DNA of 64,000 nt from a candidate division WOR-1 bacterium RIFOXYB2_FULL_37_13 (GCA_001771535.1 MEUB01000017.1:1-64000); one strand, 5' to 3'. Counted from the first letter of the stretch, positions 1-9,237 are shown. The notes: generated by a model not told the origin, from the letters alone. Made by a program: numbers and translations.

Positions 1-727
1 TGTCATAGTAATTGCCAAAAACGCCTACTTTTTCAAAATATTTTGAAACATTTTTATTGTAATAATTTTCAAAGCTGAATAAATTAAAAGTGTTGAGCCC
101 CATATCTGCGAGAAGAGCTTTTGTAGCAAGCCTTGATGTCCTGCCATTTCCATCTATAAACGGATGAATTATTACAAATTGCTTGTGAAATATGCCGGCA
201 AGGATTAAGGGATCAACGAATCCCCTGTTCTTTGATACAAATAAAATTAAATCATTTATAAGCTTCCTTCCGTCTTGATGATCTGGTGGGAGATATATCG
301 GCCGCTTAAGCCTTGGATCATTTACAAAAACAGGCTCAACCCTTAGCTTTCCGCATCTGTGCTTTTCAATTAAGCCGGTAGTTATTTCTTTTTGAATGCT
401 AAGTACGAGCTCTAAATTAAAAACTGTGTCTTTTATTATGAGTTCCTCATTTAGCTTTTCAAGGGCATTATTATAATTTAAAACTTCTTTTTCACTGTCT
501 CTTATGTTTTTGGGGGCAGATTTTAATATTTTTTTAACTTCTGTCAGCGGGAGTGGATTTCCCTCGATACTGGTTGAAGAATAAGAAGATATTGCCCGTG
601 CGCTTCTTTCCATTTGAACCAAAACCAATTTTGAAGGCTTTTTAAGATTTGCAGTTGCCGTAAGCTCTGCAATCCTTTTTATATTGGCCAGCAACTTTTG
701 CGTAATCCTATATTTAGGCTTAAACAT
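1..727 (-). CDS. Fic family protein (partial, 3' end outside window)
   Basis: My translation gives 242 codons before the window edge. It contains the Fic core motif HPFIDGNGRTSR (about residues 188-199), which binds nucleotide and supplies the catalytic His. Upstream is a class II inhibitory motif, S-T-S-I-E-G (residues 51-56), whose glutamate normally blocks ATP binding until relieved. Fic enzymes transfer AMP or another phosphate-containing group to target proteins; the target here is unknown. No partner antitoxin gene is visible upstream, as expected when the inhibitory helix is in the same chain. The ATG at 727 lies 7 nt after a good -10 box, so the mRNA is probably leaderless. The part after the Fic core, often a winged-helix domain, is missing from the window. 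Confidence 0.9.
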   Translation of the reverse strand, partial: MFKPKYRITQKLLANIKRIAELTATANLKKPSKLVLVQMERSARAISSYSSTSIEGNPLPLTEVKKILKSAPKNIRDSEKEVLNYNNALEKLNEELIIKDTVFNLELVLSIQKEITTGLIEKHRCGKLRVEPVFVNDPRLKRPIYLPPDHQDGRKLINDLILFVSKNRGFVDPLILAGIFHKQFVIIHPFIDGNGRTSRLATKALLADMGLNTFNLFSFENYYNKNVSKYFEKVGVFGNYYD

Positions 728-763
728 TAGACGAATATTAGACGAATATTAGGCGAATGTCAA
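726..763 (-). promoter_or_regulatory. fic promoter overlaid by three 11-bp tandem repeats
   Basis: Read on the minus strand, TTGACA (758-763) and TAATAT (735-740) are separated by exactly 17 bp, and the ATG at 727 follows 7 nt later. The plus-strand unit ATTAGACGAAT occurs three times head to tail (726-736, 737-747, 748-758; the third copy has one change). The repeats cover the spacer, the -10 box and the start codon. The unit is itself a partial dyad. This looks like an operator array for a repressor, but no repressor is identified. Confidence 0.6.
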
Positions 764-787
764 GGCTCCCGTGGGCGTTGAGGTTGC

Positions 788-816
788 TTGTAAAGCGATT
801 TTTGCTATGTTAAAAT
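788..816 (+). promoter_or_regulatory. Promoter of the M23 peptidase gene
   Basis: TTGTAA (788-793), a 17-bp spacer and TAAAAT (811-816) end 6 nt before the ATG at 823. No Shine-Dalgarno site is present, so a leaderless transcript is likely. The fic promoter lies about 30 bp away and fires in the other direction. Confidence 0.55.
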
Positions 817-822
817 CTTAAA

Positions 823-1980
823 ATGCTTTTCCGCGTGATTTTATCTCTATTTTTAATCTTTTTTTTTATAGGAACCCCCTTGATTGCAGATCCCGCAACT
901 ACAGGTGAAGCGGTCAAAAAAACAGCGGAACAGCAAAAACTTGAAAAAATCAATAAAGAGCTTCAAGAAAAACAAAAAAAACTTACCGAAACTAGAGCCA
1001 AGGAAAGAGCCGCGCTTTCAAAGTTTGTAGTTACAAAAAAACAATTAGCAAAAACCAGAGAAAACCTTAATCTTGCCAACAATAAAATCGTAAAAAACCA
1101 GAAAAAACTAAATAAGCTTGCCTCAGATATAGAGGCAACTCGAGATACAATTGACATAAAATCAAAAAAGTTGAAAAAAAGAATTGTTGAAGTATATAAA
1201 AGCAGCTCTGTTAATTATTTAGAAATGCTTTTTTCCGCGACCAGCATGGCTGACTTTATAAACAGGTCATACTTTTTTTCCAAAGTAATAGGGCTTGATG
1301 CTTCGCTGGTTCAAAGCATTTCACAGACTTATCATAAAATTAAAGGAGAAAAAGAAGAGTTGTCTGATACTACAACCCAGATAAGGCAATTGGCAGCCGA
1401 CATATCTGATAAAAAGAAAAAAATAGCAGCTCAAGCCGAAGAGATAAAAGACCTCTATGATGATTTAAAAGACAGGCGACAACGATATGAAAAACAAGTC
1501 GCGGAACTTGAAGCCAGTTCTGCGAAATTGGAAAAAGAAATTCTTGCCAAGACTTCCGGCAAATATGGTCAAATGCCCGATACCAGAGGAAGCACGGGGT
1601 CGCTGGATTGGCCGTTACGTGGTAGAATTACATCGACCTTTGGTTATCGCCGCAATCCTTTTGGCCGAGGCAGAAACTTTCATACAGGCCTTGATGTCGC
1701 AGCGCCGTATGGAGAAGTTATTCGCGCGGCTGACGGGGGCGAGGTTATTTTGGCGGGATGGTGGAACGGCTACGGGAAAGCAATAGTAATAGATCATGGA
1801 AAAGGACGAACAACTGTCTATGGGCATATGTCTAGGCTTTATATGCAAGCGGGGAACCAAGTGAAAAAAGGACAAATAATAGGCCTTGTTGGAAGCACGG
1901 GGTATTCAACCGGCCCGCATTTGCATTTTGAAGTGAGGATAAAAGGGAAACCTACTAACCCTAAACAGTTTTTGCCTTAA
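823..1980 (+). CDS. M23 murein hydrolase / EnvC-like activator with coiled coil
   Basis: A 385-aa exported protein. The N-terminus is a signal peptide (hydrophobic residues about 5-21). A long charged coiled coil fills residues about 25-245, and a LytM/M23 domain ends the chain. The zinc-site residues are intact: H287 and D291 in HTGLDVAAP, H335 in YGHM, and H366/H368 in GPHLHFEV. It is therefore probably an active endopeptidase that cuts peptide cross-links in murein, unlike EnvC itself, whose LytM site is degenerate. Coiled coil plus LytM is the usual plan of EnvC/NlpD-type division factors. The ctpA-like gene follows after 34 bp, the common envC-ctpA order. The start is set by the promoter only 6 nt upstream. 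Confidence 0.9.
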   Translation: MLFRVILSLFLIFFFIGTPLIADPATTGEAVKKTAEQQKLEKINKELQEKQKKLTETRAKERAALSKFVVTKKQLAKTRENLNLANNKIVKNQKKLNKLASDIEATRDTIDIKSKKLKKRIVEVYKSSSVNYLEMLFSATSMADFINRSYFFSKVIGLDASLVQSISQTYHKIKGEKEELSDTTTQIRQLAADISDKKKKIAAQAEEIKDLYDDLKDRRQRYEKQVAELEASSAKLEKEILAKTSGKYGQMPDTRGSTGSLDWPLRGRITSTFGYRRNPFGRGRNFHTGLDVAAPYGEVIRAADGGEVILAGWWNGYGKAIVIDHGKGRTTVYGHMSRLYMQAGNQVKKGQIIGLVGSTGYSTGPHLHFEVRIKGKPTNPKQFLP

Positions 1981-2014
1981 ACAAAATAGAAATAGAAAAG
2001 GAGCATAAATAATT

Positions 2015-3187
2015 ATGCACAGATTTAAAAAGTTTTTTGCAGGGTGTTTGCTGGCAACATTTGTTTTTTCAGCTGGATTTTTTTATGGCAAAAGCCGCGC
2101 GACAGAAGATTTGGAAGCACGACTGGAAGTTTTTTTGGAAGTACTCAGTTTGGTAAAAAATCAATATGTTGAAAAAAAATTGGACAATTCCAAACTTGTA
2201 TATGGAGCTATACGCGGAATGCTTGGAGGATTAGATGATCCTTATTCAAGGTTTTTGGAGCCAAAGGCGTATTCTGAAATGCAAATCAGAATGCAGGGAA
2301 GCTACAGCGGAATAGGTATTTACATAGGGATGAAAGATAACCAGCTGATTGTTATTTCTCCTATTATAGGAACCCCTGCATATAAAGAAGGAATAAAGTC
2401 AAAAGACTTAATTATGAAAATTGATGATAAACCTACCAAAGATATGGCGCTTGAGGAAGCTGTTTCTCATATAAGAGGAAGACAGGGAACCAAAGTCAAG
2501 CTTGCCATAATGAGAAGCACGTTTAAAGAGCTAAAAGATTTTATAATTACCAGAGATAAAATAGTCATAAAAAGCACCGAATATAAAATGCTTCCTGATA
2601 GTATTGCTTATATAAAATTTAATACCTTTGAAAAGCAAGGAGCCCCCGCGGAATTTAAAAAAGCAATTTTAAAAGCGGAAAAAGAAAAAGCGGCAGGATT
2701 GATTTTGGATCTCCGCGGAAACGGCGGAGGGCTTTTAAGCAACGCCATTGAAATAGGGAGCATGTTTATCCGTTCCGGAGCTATTGTCCAGACGGTTGAT
2801 AGAGAAGGAATGCGAGAGGTCCAATATTCAACGGGAGATATAACTTGGCAGGGGCCTCTGGTTGTATTAATTGACGAATCTTCCGCTTCGGCATCAGAAA
2901 TTTTGGCAGGAGCCCTTCAGGATAATAAAATTGCAAAAATTGTGGGGACAAGGTCATTTGGCAAAGCATCAGTCCAATGCGTAAAAGTTTTGCAGGATAA
3001 TTCAGCCGTACTTCTTACTATTGCAAAATACTTAACCCCGAGCGGTAAAGATATATCAAAAAAAGGCATTATTCCTGATGTAGAAATAAAATTGCCGACT
3101 GAAGAAGCAGCAGTTAAAAATATTGAAGACTCCGGAATTGATATTCAACTTAATAAAGCTGTAGAGGTTTTAAAGAGCTTACTTTAA
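2015..3187 (+). CDS. ctpA: C-terminal processing protease, S41 family (CtpA/Prc-like)
   Basis: A 390-aa serine protease with an N-terminal membrane anchor or signal (residues about 8-27), then a PDZ domain (about 95-180) and the S41 catalytic domain. The Ser/Lys dyad is readable: S292 in SASASEI and K317 in TRSFGKASVQ, 25 residues apart as in the family. It should act in the periplasm, trimming C-termini of exported proteins; in other bacteria CtpA controls murein hydrolases. A neighbouring M23 gene fits that role. A GGAG site lies about 12 nt before the ATG. The stop overlaps the next start (TAATG), so it is translationally coupled to the sugar isomerase gene. Confidence 0.92.
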   Translation: MHRFKKFFAGCLLATFVFSAGFFYGKSRATEDLEARLEVFLEVLSLVKNQYVEKKLDNSKLVYGAIRGMLGGLDDPYSRFLEPKAYSEMQIRMQGSYSGIGIYIGMKDNQLIVISPIIGTPAYKEGIKSKDLIMKIDDKPTKDMALEEAVSHIRGRQGTKVKLAIMRSTFKELKDFIITRDKIVIKSTEYKMLPDSIAYIKFNTFEKQGAPAEFKKAILKAEKEKAAGLILDLRGNGGGLLSNAIEIGSMFIRSGAIVQTVDREGMREVQYSTGDITWQGPLVVLIDESSASASEILAGALQDNKIAKIVGTRSFGKASVQCVKVLQDNSAVLLTIAKYLTPSGKDISKKGIIPDVEIKLPTEEAAVKNIEDSGIDIQLNKAVEVLKSLL

Positions 3188-4239
3188 TGTCATATCTTGA
3201 TAATCTTGAATATATAAAAGAGATAGATAAAGCAGGGATGCTTTCTTGCGTGGAAAAGGCGCCGGAGCACATTCTCAATGCTTTATGCTTTGATGTTTCT
3301 CTTGAAATAAAAGACGAATATGACGGCATTGTTATTTCTGGGATGGGTGGATCTGCGATTGCGGGAGATATGCTGATAGACCTTTTTTGTGACTCTTTAG
3401 AAAAAAGAATTTATGTTAACCGCGGTTATAGGCTGCCCTCTTTTATCGGCAAAAAAATGCTTTTTCTTGCCATTAGTTATTCAGGAAATACTGAAGAAAC
3501 TCTAGCTGCCCTGGGAGAAGCAGAAAAGCGTGGGATGCCGATTATCTGCTTGAGCAGCGGCGGAAAATTAAAAGAAATTGCAGAGAAAAAGAAATATCCG
3601 TTTGTTTCGCTCCCTCTTGGATTTGAACCGAGAGCTGCTTTTTATTCTATTTTTACTTTATTAATACGAACTCTCGAGGAGATCAGTTTTATTCCCTCCC
3701 TTTCCGCGCAATTTAGGGAAGCGGCAGAAGAATTGAAGAAGTTGAAAAATGATTTAGGATCACAAAAACCGGAAAAAGAGAACGAATTAAAAAAGATTGC
3801 TCAACAGATCAAAGGAAAAATTCCTGTAATTTTTTCAAGTAATTTATTAACCGGCGCCTGCGGATTGAGGCTAAAGAACCAGCTTAATGAAAACAGCAAA
3901 CTTGTTGCGCTTCTTTCTCTCTTTCCTGAAATTGATCATAATGAAATTGTTGGCTTTGCTGGGTTAGAAAAAAACGGGAACCCTTTTTCGGTAATAATTT
4001 TGAGAGATCCCGAGGAAAGCGGACGTCTTAAGAAACGGATTGAAATTACAAAAAAAGCGCTTAAACCGGCGTTTGAAGATATAATAGAGCTTTTCCCAAA
4101 AGGGAATACAAAGTTATCAAGATTTTTTTCATTTGTTTTTATGGCCGATTTGTTGAGCGTTTATGTTGCAATTCTTAATGGAGTCAACCCATCTCCGGTT
4201 GATGCTATTTCCCGTTTAAAAATGGAGTTAAAAGATTAA
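3187..4239 (+). CDS. Bifunctional phosphoglucose/phosphomannose isomerase
   Basis: A 350-aa two-SIS-domain protein of the archaeal/deep-bacterial PGI/PMI family. It interconverts glucose-6-P or mannose-6-P with fructose-6-P. Family marks are GMGGSAIAGDM near residue 50 and the phosphate-binding AISYSGNTEET near residue 97. A conserved C-terminal part ends in NPSPVDAISRLK. It overlaps both neighbours by one base (TAATG at each end), so it is in one operon with ctpA and a sugar-phosphate nucleotidyltransferase. That partner suggests supply of mannose-1-P or glucose-1-P for activated sugars, although no phosphomutase is visible here. Confidence 0.88.
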   Translation: MSYLDNLEYIKEIDKAGMLSCVEKAPEHILNALCFDVSLEIKDEYDGIVISGMGGSAIAGDMLIDLFCDSLEKRIYVNRGYRLPSFIGKKMLFLAISYSGNTEETLAALGEAEKRGMPIICLSSGGKLKEIAEKKKYPFVSLPLGFEPRAAFYSIFTLLIRTLEEISFIPSLSAQFREAAEELKKLKNDLGSQKPEKENELKKIAQQIKGKIPVIFSSNLLTGACGLRLKNQLNENSKLVALLSLFPEIDHNEIVGFAGLEKNGNPFSVIILRDPEESGRLKKRIEITKKALKPAFEDIIELFPKGNTKLSRFFSFVFMADLLSVYVAILNGVNPSPVDAISRLKMELKD

Positions 4240-5318
4240 TGCGCAAAAAAGCGGTTATTATCGCGGGTGGGTTGGGGACAAGGCTTAGGCCTTTGACTTA
4301 TGACACTCCCAAGCCGATTGTCCCTATTGTTAACCAGCCTCTTATTGTCCATCAAATTGAACTTTTAAAAAGACATGGAATTGTTGATATTATTTTGAAT
4401 TTGCATTACCTGCCCAACGCCATAAAAAAAATCTTGGGGAATGGAAGCGCTCTTGGAGTTAAGCTGTATTATTCCATTGAAAAAGAACCTCTTGGGACTG
4501 CGGGCGCAGTAAAAAACGCCGAAGAATTTTTTGGAGACTGCGAAGTTTTAGTCGTTTTTAACGGTGATATTTTATACGACATAAATATTTCCAAGATAAT
4601 AGATTTTCATACAGCAAAACAATCTCAAGTTACGTTGGCCTTGACTTCCGTGGAAGATCCAACTCCTTATGGACTTGTTTTGACTGACGAGAACGGAAAG
4701 ATTAAGGATTTTCTGGAAAAACCGAGTTGGAACATGCTTGAGGGGATTGATTGCAGAGAAATTAATGCGGGAGTTTATGTTTTGGATCCAAAGGTGTTTA
4801 GCGATATTCCCAAGGAAACCCATTACATGTTTGAGCATCATCTTTTTCCTAAGATGTTGAGTGAAAGAGCTCCTATGTATGCTTATAAATCTGACAGTTA
4901 CTGGATAGATGTCGGGAATGCCGTTAAATATTATCTTGCGCACGAGGCTATATTGAGGGGAGAGATGCCTGTTAGGATCTTTGGCGATAGAAATAATATG
5001 GGATGTTGGGTTGGGAAAAAAACTGAAATTGATAAAACATCAAAAGTTTTTTGTCCGGTCGTAATAGGAGAAGGCGTAAAATTAGGCAAAGAAGTAATTC
5101 TTAAGGATTATACAGTTGTTGGTGATAATGTTGAAATAGGGGAAGGGGCAACTCTAGAGCGTTGCATAATTTGGCGAGGAGTTAAAATAGGAAAGCATGT
5201 TAAACTTTCAAATTGCATAATAGGATTTGATTGTAAAATTGAAGATTGCTGTGTTATAAGCGGAGCAGTGCTCGCGAATAAGACCCATCTTACAAAAGGA
5301 TCAAAAATAAATGTTTAA
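4239..5318 (+). CDS. Sugar-phosphate nucleotidyltransferase (mannose-1-P guanylyltransferase-like)
   Basis: A 359-aa enzyme. The N-terminal Rossmann-like transferase domain opens with IIAGGLGTRLRPLT and continues with TPKPIVPI, the NTP and metal-binding signature. The C-terminal third (after about residue 250) is hexapeptide-rich (IGEGVKLGKEVILKDY and similar), a left-handed beta-helix. This matches the GDP-mannose pyrophosphorylase/ADP-glucose-like family; the exact NTP and sugar cannot be read from sequence. The start codon overlaps the PGI/PMI stop, and its own end overlaps hisD by 8 bp. It probably makes a sugar nucleotide for polysaccharide or storage-sugar synthesis. Confidence 0.85.
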   Translation: MRKKAVIIAGGLGTRLRPLTYDTPKPIVPIVNQPLIVHQIELLKRHGIVDIILNLHYLPNAIKKILGNGSALGVKLYYSIEKEPLGTAGAVKNAEEFFGDCEVLVVFNGDILYDINISKIIDFHTAKQSQVTLALTSVEDPTPYGLVLTDENGKIKDFLEKPSWNMLEGIDCREINAGVYVLDPKVFSDIPKETHYMFEHHLFPKMLSERAPMYAYKSDSYWIDVGNAVKYYLAHEAILRGEMPVRIFGDRNNMGCWVGKKTEIDKTSKVFCPVVIGEGVKLGKEVILKDYTVVGDNVEIGEGATLERCIIWRGVKIGKHVKLSNCIIGFDCKIEDCCVISGAVLANKTHLTKGSKINV

Positions 5319-6579
5319 TGTTTTTAAGGGCAAAAAAATAAAAGAAGAGATTGATAGGATCAAAAAAGAAGAAATATTTGATGAAAAGCTTGAATCAAAA
5401 GTACGCAAAATCTTAAATAATGTAAAAAAATCAGGCAATTCCGCTCTTGTCTTATATGCTCAAAAATTTGACAATATAAAAATCAGCAAAGCGAAAATAA
5501 AAGTTTCCCAGAAAGAAATTTATTCTGCTTGTAGAAAAACAGGCAAAGAGTTTTTAAAAACCTTTGAAAAACTTGCCGAGAATGTCAGAGCCTTCCATAA
5601 AAAACAGAGAGAAGAAGAATGGTTTGAGCCTTTGGCTGACGGGGCGCTTTATGGGATGCGCAACATGCCAATTGATAGTGTTGGCGTATATGTCCCGGGT
5701 GGGAGGGCTTCCTATCCTTCTTCTGTAATGATGAATATTATTCCCGCGCAACTTGCCGGAGTAAGGAGAATTGCATTAGCTTCCCCTCCTCCAATCAATT
5801 CCTATGTTTTAGCTGCCGCAGACTCTCTTGGTATTAGTGAAATATACAAAGTCGGCGGGGCGCAGGCAATAGGGGCTCTTGCCTATGGAACTGAGACTAT
5901 TGCTCCCGTTGATAAAATTGTAGGACCCGGAAATGTTTATGTTGCCCTTGCAAAAAAGATGGTGGCAGATAAAGTCGGGATAGATTCTTTAGCGGGGCCT
6001 TCTGACATTTTGATAATTGCGGACAGAGAGGCTGACCCAAAATTTGTTGCTGCCGACATGCTTTCGCAATGCGAGCATGACCCTTTTGCTAGGGCTATTC
6101 TTATTACGACATCGGAGGATTTGGCAGTCGATGTTTTGTGCGAGAGCAGGAGACAGTTTAAAAACTTAAAGCGCAAAAAGATTATTGCCCAAGCGGCGGC
6201 ACGCGGGAGGATTTTTATTGTTGAAAATCTTTCTTCCGCGGCTTGGCTTTCGAACATTATAGCGCCAGAGCATTTGGAAATTATAACTTCATCGCCTCAA
6301 AAGCTTTTAGGTGAAATTAAAAACGCGGGAGCGGTATTTTTGGGCGGCTATTCTCCAGTGGCATTGGGAGATTACGGCGCAGGCCCTAATCACGTGCTTC
6401 CAACTTACGGAACGGCAAGATTTGCTTCTCCTCTTGGGGTATATGATTTCATAAAGAGGCAAAGCTTTTTGGCATATACCAAAGGATCGCTTGCGAAAAT
6501 TAAAAAAGAAATTACCATGATGGCGGACATTGAGGGTCTTGACGCCCACGCTGCGGCAGTTAATGCGAGGTATTGTTAG
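5311..6579 (+). CDS. hisD: Histidinol dehydrogenase
   Basis: A 422-aa protein of full family length. HisD oxidises L-histidinol to L-histidine in two NAD-dependent steps with a bound zinc. Diagnostic segments are YVPGGRASYPSSV, VGGAQAIGALAYGTE, GPGNVYVALAKK, LAGPSDILI, the catalytic APEHLEI and GAVFLGGYSPVALGDY followed by GPNHVLPT. It overlaps the nucleotidyltransferase by 8 bp and is the last gene of the run that begins with the M23 peptidase. It is detached from hisB, which lies near 22.3 kb. Its 3' end overlaps the convergent miaA by 20 bp, so transcription of the two genes collides there. Confidence 0.96.
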   Translation: MFNVFKGKKIKEEIDRIKKEEIFDEKLESKVRKILNNVKKSGNSALVLYAQKFDNIKISKAKIKVSQKEIYSACRKTGKEFLKTFEKLAENVRAFHKKQREEEWFEPLADGALYGMRNMPIDSVGVYVPGGRASYPSSVMMNIIPAQLAGVRRIALASPPPINSYVLAAADSLGISEIYKVGGAQAIGALAYGTETIAPVDKIVGPGNVYVALAKKMVADKVGIDSLAGPSDILIIADREADPKFVAADMLSQCEHDPFARAILITTSEDLAVDVLCESRRQFKNLKRKKIIAQAAARGRIFIVENLSSAAWLSNIIAPEHLEIITSSPQKLLGEIKNAGAVFLGGYSPVALGDYGAGPNHVLPTYGTARFASPLGVYDFIKRQSFLAYTKGSLAKIKKEITMMADIEGLDAHAAAVNARYC

Positions 6580-7471
6580 CCTCTATCCACAGAACCCCCT
6601 CAAAACGCCTGAACCATGTCATCTGACGCCGCGCGAAGTTGCGAGTCCGCTTTTTAAGCTCTTCAATCATCTTTTCTTTTGTCCACGTTCCTTTTAAATA
6701 TGTAATGACCTCTTTGTAGCCCAAGGCTTGAAAAGACCTTAAGTTTTTTGAGTAACCTTTTTCCAAAAGCCCTTTAACCTCATCAACAAGCCCTTTTTCA
6801 ATCATATTATCAACGCGAAGATTTATTTTTTCGTAAAGAATTTCGCGCGGAAGATTAAGCCCAATCAAAATTTGACTTTCTGTTCTCTTCTTTCTGCTTT
6901 CTCTTTTTTGTATCTGTGAAATCGGATTTCCGGTCAATTCATAAACCTCAAGCGCACGGATAATCCTTTTGCGGTCATTTTGATGGATTTTTTCACAGCT
7001 TTTTGAATCGATTTCCTTTAATTTTTGATAAAGCTGAGGAGTGGTAAATTTTTCTAATTCAGCACGAACTTTTTCATCTGCCGAAACAAGAGGGAAAGAA
7101 AATCCGTTAACAAGCGACCAAAGATAAAGCCCTGTCCCTCCTACAATTATTGGCGTTTTATTGCGAGCCATAATTTCCGGCTCAAGTCTGTTTGCATCTT
7201 CTACAAAATCGGAGACTGTCCATTCTTCGTCAGGATTTTTAATGTCTATTAGGTGGTGGGGGACACCCTCACGATCTTTGATTGTTGGTTTTGCTGTTCC
7301 GATGTCCATTCCGCGATATACTTGCATAGAATCGGCTGAAATTATCTCCCCATCTAATTTTTTTGCAAGGTCAATTGCGTATTTTGTTTTTCCTGCGGCG
7401 GTGGGGCCTAAGATTATTATATTTTTTTCTTTAAGAGATTTTAAATCCACCGTGTTTTTTAAAGTGCTCAA
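6560..7471 (-). CDS. miaA: tRNA dimethylallyltransferase
   Basis: A 303-aa enzyme that adds a dimethylallyl group to A37 of tRNAs reading UNN codons. The P-loop is GPTAAGKTKYAIDLAK near residue 22. ISADSMQVYRGMDIGTAKP, VGGTGLYLWSL and the C-terminal RNFARRQMTWFR are also typical. I chose the TTG at 7471 because GGAGG lies 5 nt upstream, inside leuD. A GTG at 7450 is an alternative. Either start overlaps the leuD end, so leuC-leuD-miaA reads as one operon. Confidence 0.93.
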   Translation of the reverse strand: MSTLKNTVDLKSLKEKNIIILGPTAAGKTKYAIDLAKKLDGEIISADSMQVYRGMDIGTAKPTIKDREGVPHHLIDIKNPDEEWTVSDFVEDANRLEPEIMARNKTPIIVGGTGLYLWSLVNGFSFPLVSADEKVRAELEKFTTPQLYQKLKEIDSKSCEKIHQNDRKRIIRALEVYELTGNPISQIQKRESRKKRTESQILIGLNLPREILYEKINLRVDNMIEKGLVDEVKGLLEKGYSKNLRSFQALGYKEVITYLKGTWTKEKMIEELKKRTRNFARRQMTWFRRFEGVLWIEANNTSH

Positions 7472-7937
7472 TTAGGCCTCCATCCGAAAGGAGTATTTGC
7501 ATTGTTTTTGGAAGCGGAGCGATTTTTATCCCGACATTTTTTGTTTTGTTTTTTATGATTCCTTGATCTATGTCTATTCCCAGCTCATCTTCTTCTTCGA
7601 TTTTATCCGTATCGCATTCTATCGCGAGAATCCCCAGATTGAAGCAATTCCTGTAAAAAATTCTTGCAAAAGATTTTGCCAGAACCGCTTGCAATCCCGC
7701 ATATTTTATAGCTTGAGGAGCCTGTTCGCGCGAAGATCCGCAGCCGAAGTTTCTTCCCGCCACCAAAAAATCTCCTTTTTGCACGCGGCTGTAAAATTGG
7801 GGATCCAAATCTTCCATGACATGTTTTGCAAGTTCGTTGGGATCCTGGATTTTAAACTTATAACGCCCCGAGATTATATAATCGGTATTTATGTCATCCC
7901 TTGTTTTTGGAACTCTTGCCTTTCCTGTAAGATTCAT
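7431..7937 (-). CDS. leuD: 3-isopropylmalate dehydratase small subunit
   Basis: A 168-aa swivel-domain subunit. With LeuC it isomerises 2-isopropylmalate to 3-isopropylmalate in leucine synthesis. The short form and motifs FLVAGRNFGCGSSREQAP and FARIFYRNCFN identify it. This short type is shared with archaeal and deep bacterial isopropylmalate/homoaconitate enzymes. AAGGT lies about 7 nt before the ATG. It follows leuC by 12 bp and runs into miaA. leuA and leuB are not in the window. Confidence 0.93.
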   Translation of the reverse strand: MNLTGKARVPKTRDDINTDYIISGRYKFKIQDPNELAKHVMEDLDPQFYSRVQKGDFLVAGRNFGCGSSREQAPQAIKYAGLQAVLAKSFARIFYRNCFNLGILAIECDTDKIEEEDELGIDIDQGIIKNKTKNVGIKIAPLPKTMQILLSDGGLIEHFKKHGGFKIS

Positions 7938-7949
7938 TATTTTTACCTT

Positions 7950-9209
7950 CTAATTTATAAAATTTCTTGGATCGGAAATTTTGCCTTTGAGCATGGAAGC
8001 TGCGACTGTCGCGGGAGATCCCAGATAAATAAATGAATTTACATTCCCCATGCGCCCTTTGAAATTCCTGTTTGCTGTGGAAATTACGTTTTCTCCGTCT
8101 GACGGAACTCCGTTATGGGTTCCAACGCATGGCCCGCAGCCTGGCGTTACCGCGATTGCCCCTGAATCAAGAAGTGTTTGGTATGTCCCATCTTTTATCA
8201 TATCAAGCAAAATATCTTTTGAGGCAGGCGCAATAATTAATCGGCAGTTTGAATTAATCTTTTTTCCTTTAAGTATTTTTGCGGCAATTTGAAAATCTTC
8301 CAGTCTCCCGTTTGTGCAGGTTCCAATATATCCTTGGGCGACTGTGGTTTCTTCCAGTTTTGAAATTGGAACCACATTGTCGACTGTATGTGGTTTTGCG
8401 ATTTGCGGTTCGAGTTGTGCAATGTTTATTTCTATCGTTTTTGCATATTTGGCCTCTTTATCTGCAAATACAGGGCTAGGTATTTTTTTAGAATGTCTGT
8501 TAACCCAATCCAGAACTTTTTGATCAGTTTCCATGAGCCCCGCTTTTGCCCCACATTCTATGGCCATATTTGAAATAGTAAATCTCGCATCGACTGATAA
8601 TGAGGAAATGGCTTCTCCCCCAATTTCAAGAGCCATGTATGTTGCTCCATCGGCGGTAATATCTCCGATCAGTTTTAAAATCAAATCTTTTGAAAATACC
8701 CCTTTTGGCAGTTTACCTCTATACACTACTTTTAAAGTTTCAGGAACTTTAAACCAGAGTTTTCCTGAAATCATTCCTGCCGCAAAGTCCGTTGATCCGA
8801 TCCCTGTAGAAAAAACATTTATTGCCCCATAAGTACAAGTGTGAGAATCGGCTCCAATTACAAGATCCCCAGGAACGACATGCCCCTGTTCCGGAGTAAT
8901 TTGATGGCAAACGCCGCAGCCAATATCGTAAAGCTTTATTCCGTAAGTTTTTGAAAAATCTCTTATTTTTTTATGAATTGCAGAAACTCCGGAATTTGGA
9001 GAAGGAGAACTATGGTCGACTATTATTGCGATTTTTGAAGGATCAGAAATTTTTTCTGCCCCCATCTTATTAAAAGAATCGATCGCAACTCCTGACGTGC
9101 CATCCTGTCCTATCATGAAATCAAGATCGGCAATTACAATGTCTCCGGCGTATGAATCGGTGTTTGAATGAGAGGATAAGATTTTTTCTGCTATTGTTTT
9201 TCCTGCCAT
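7950..9209 (-). CDS. leuC: 3-isopropylmalate dehydratase large subunit
   Basis: A 419-aa aconitase-superfamily subunit. The three cysteines for the 4Fe-4S cluster are in YIGTCTNGR and TPGCGPCVGTHNG. Substrate-pocket segments DHSSPSPNSG and GADSHTCTYGA are also present. The length fits the shorter LeuC/HacA-type branch rather than the roughly 465-aa enterobacterial form, so homoaconitase activity cannot be excluded from sequence alone. Pairing with leuD favours leucine synthesis. A minus-strand TATAAT (about 9217-9224) lies about 9 nt before the ATG, so the operon probably starts here with almost no leader. Confidence 0.93.
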   Translation of the reverse strand: MAGKTIAEKILSSHSNTDSYAGDIVIADLDFMIGQDGTSGVAIDSFNKMGAEKISDPSKIAIIVDHSSPSPNSGVSAIHKKIRDFSKTYGIKLYDIGCGVCHQITPEQGHVVPGDLVIGADSHTCTYGAINVFSTGIGSTDFAAGMISGKLWFKVPETLKVVYRGKLPKGVFSKDLILKLIGDITADGATYMALEIGGEAISSLSVDARFTISNMAIECGAKAGLMETDQKVLDWVNRHSKKIPSPVFADKEAKYAKTIEINIAQLEPQIAKPHTVDNVVPISKLEETTVAQGYIGTCTNGRLEDFQIAAKILKGKKINSNCRLIIAPASKDILLDMIKDGTYQTLLDSGAIAVTPGCGPCVGTHNGVPSDGENVISTANRNFKGRMGNVNSFIYLGSPATVAASMLKGKISDPRNFIN

Positions 9210-9237
9210 AATAAGTTAATTATACCATCAATTGGGA

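Noticed and set aside
7497-8036. 179-codon plus-strand frame opposite leuD/leuC
   Set aside because: It is antisense to well-conserved leuD and has no ribosome site or recognisable protein content.
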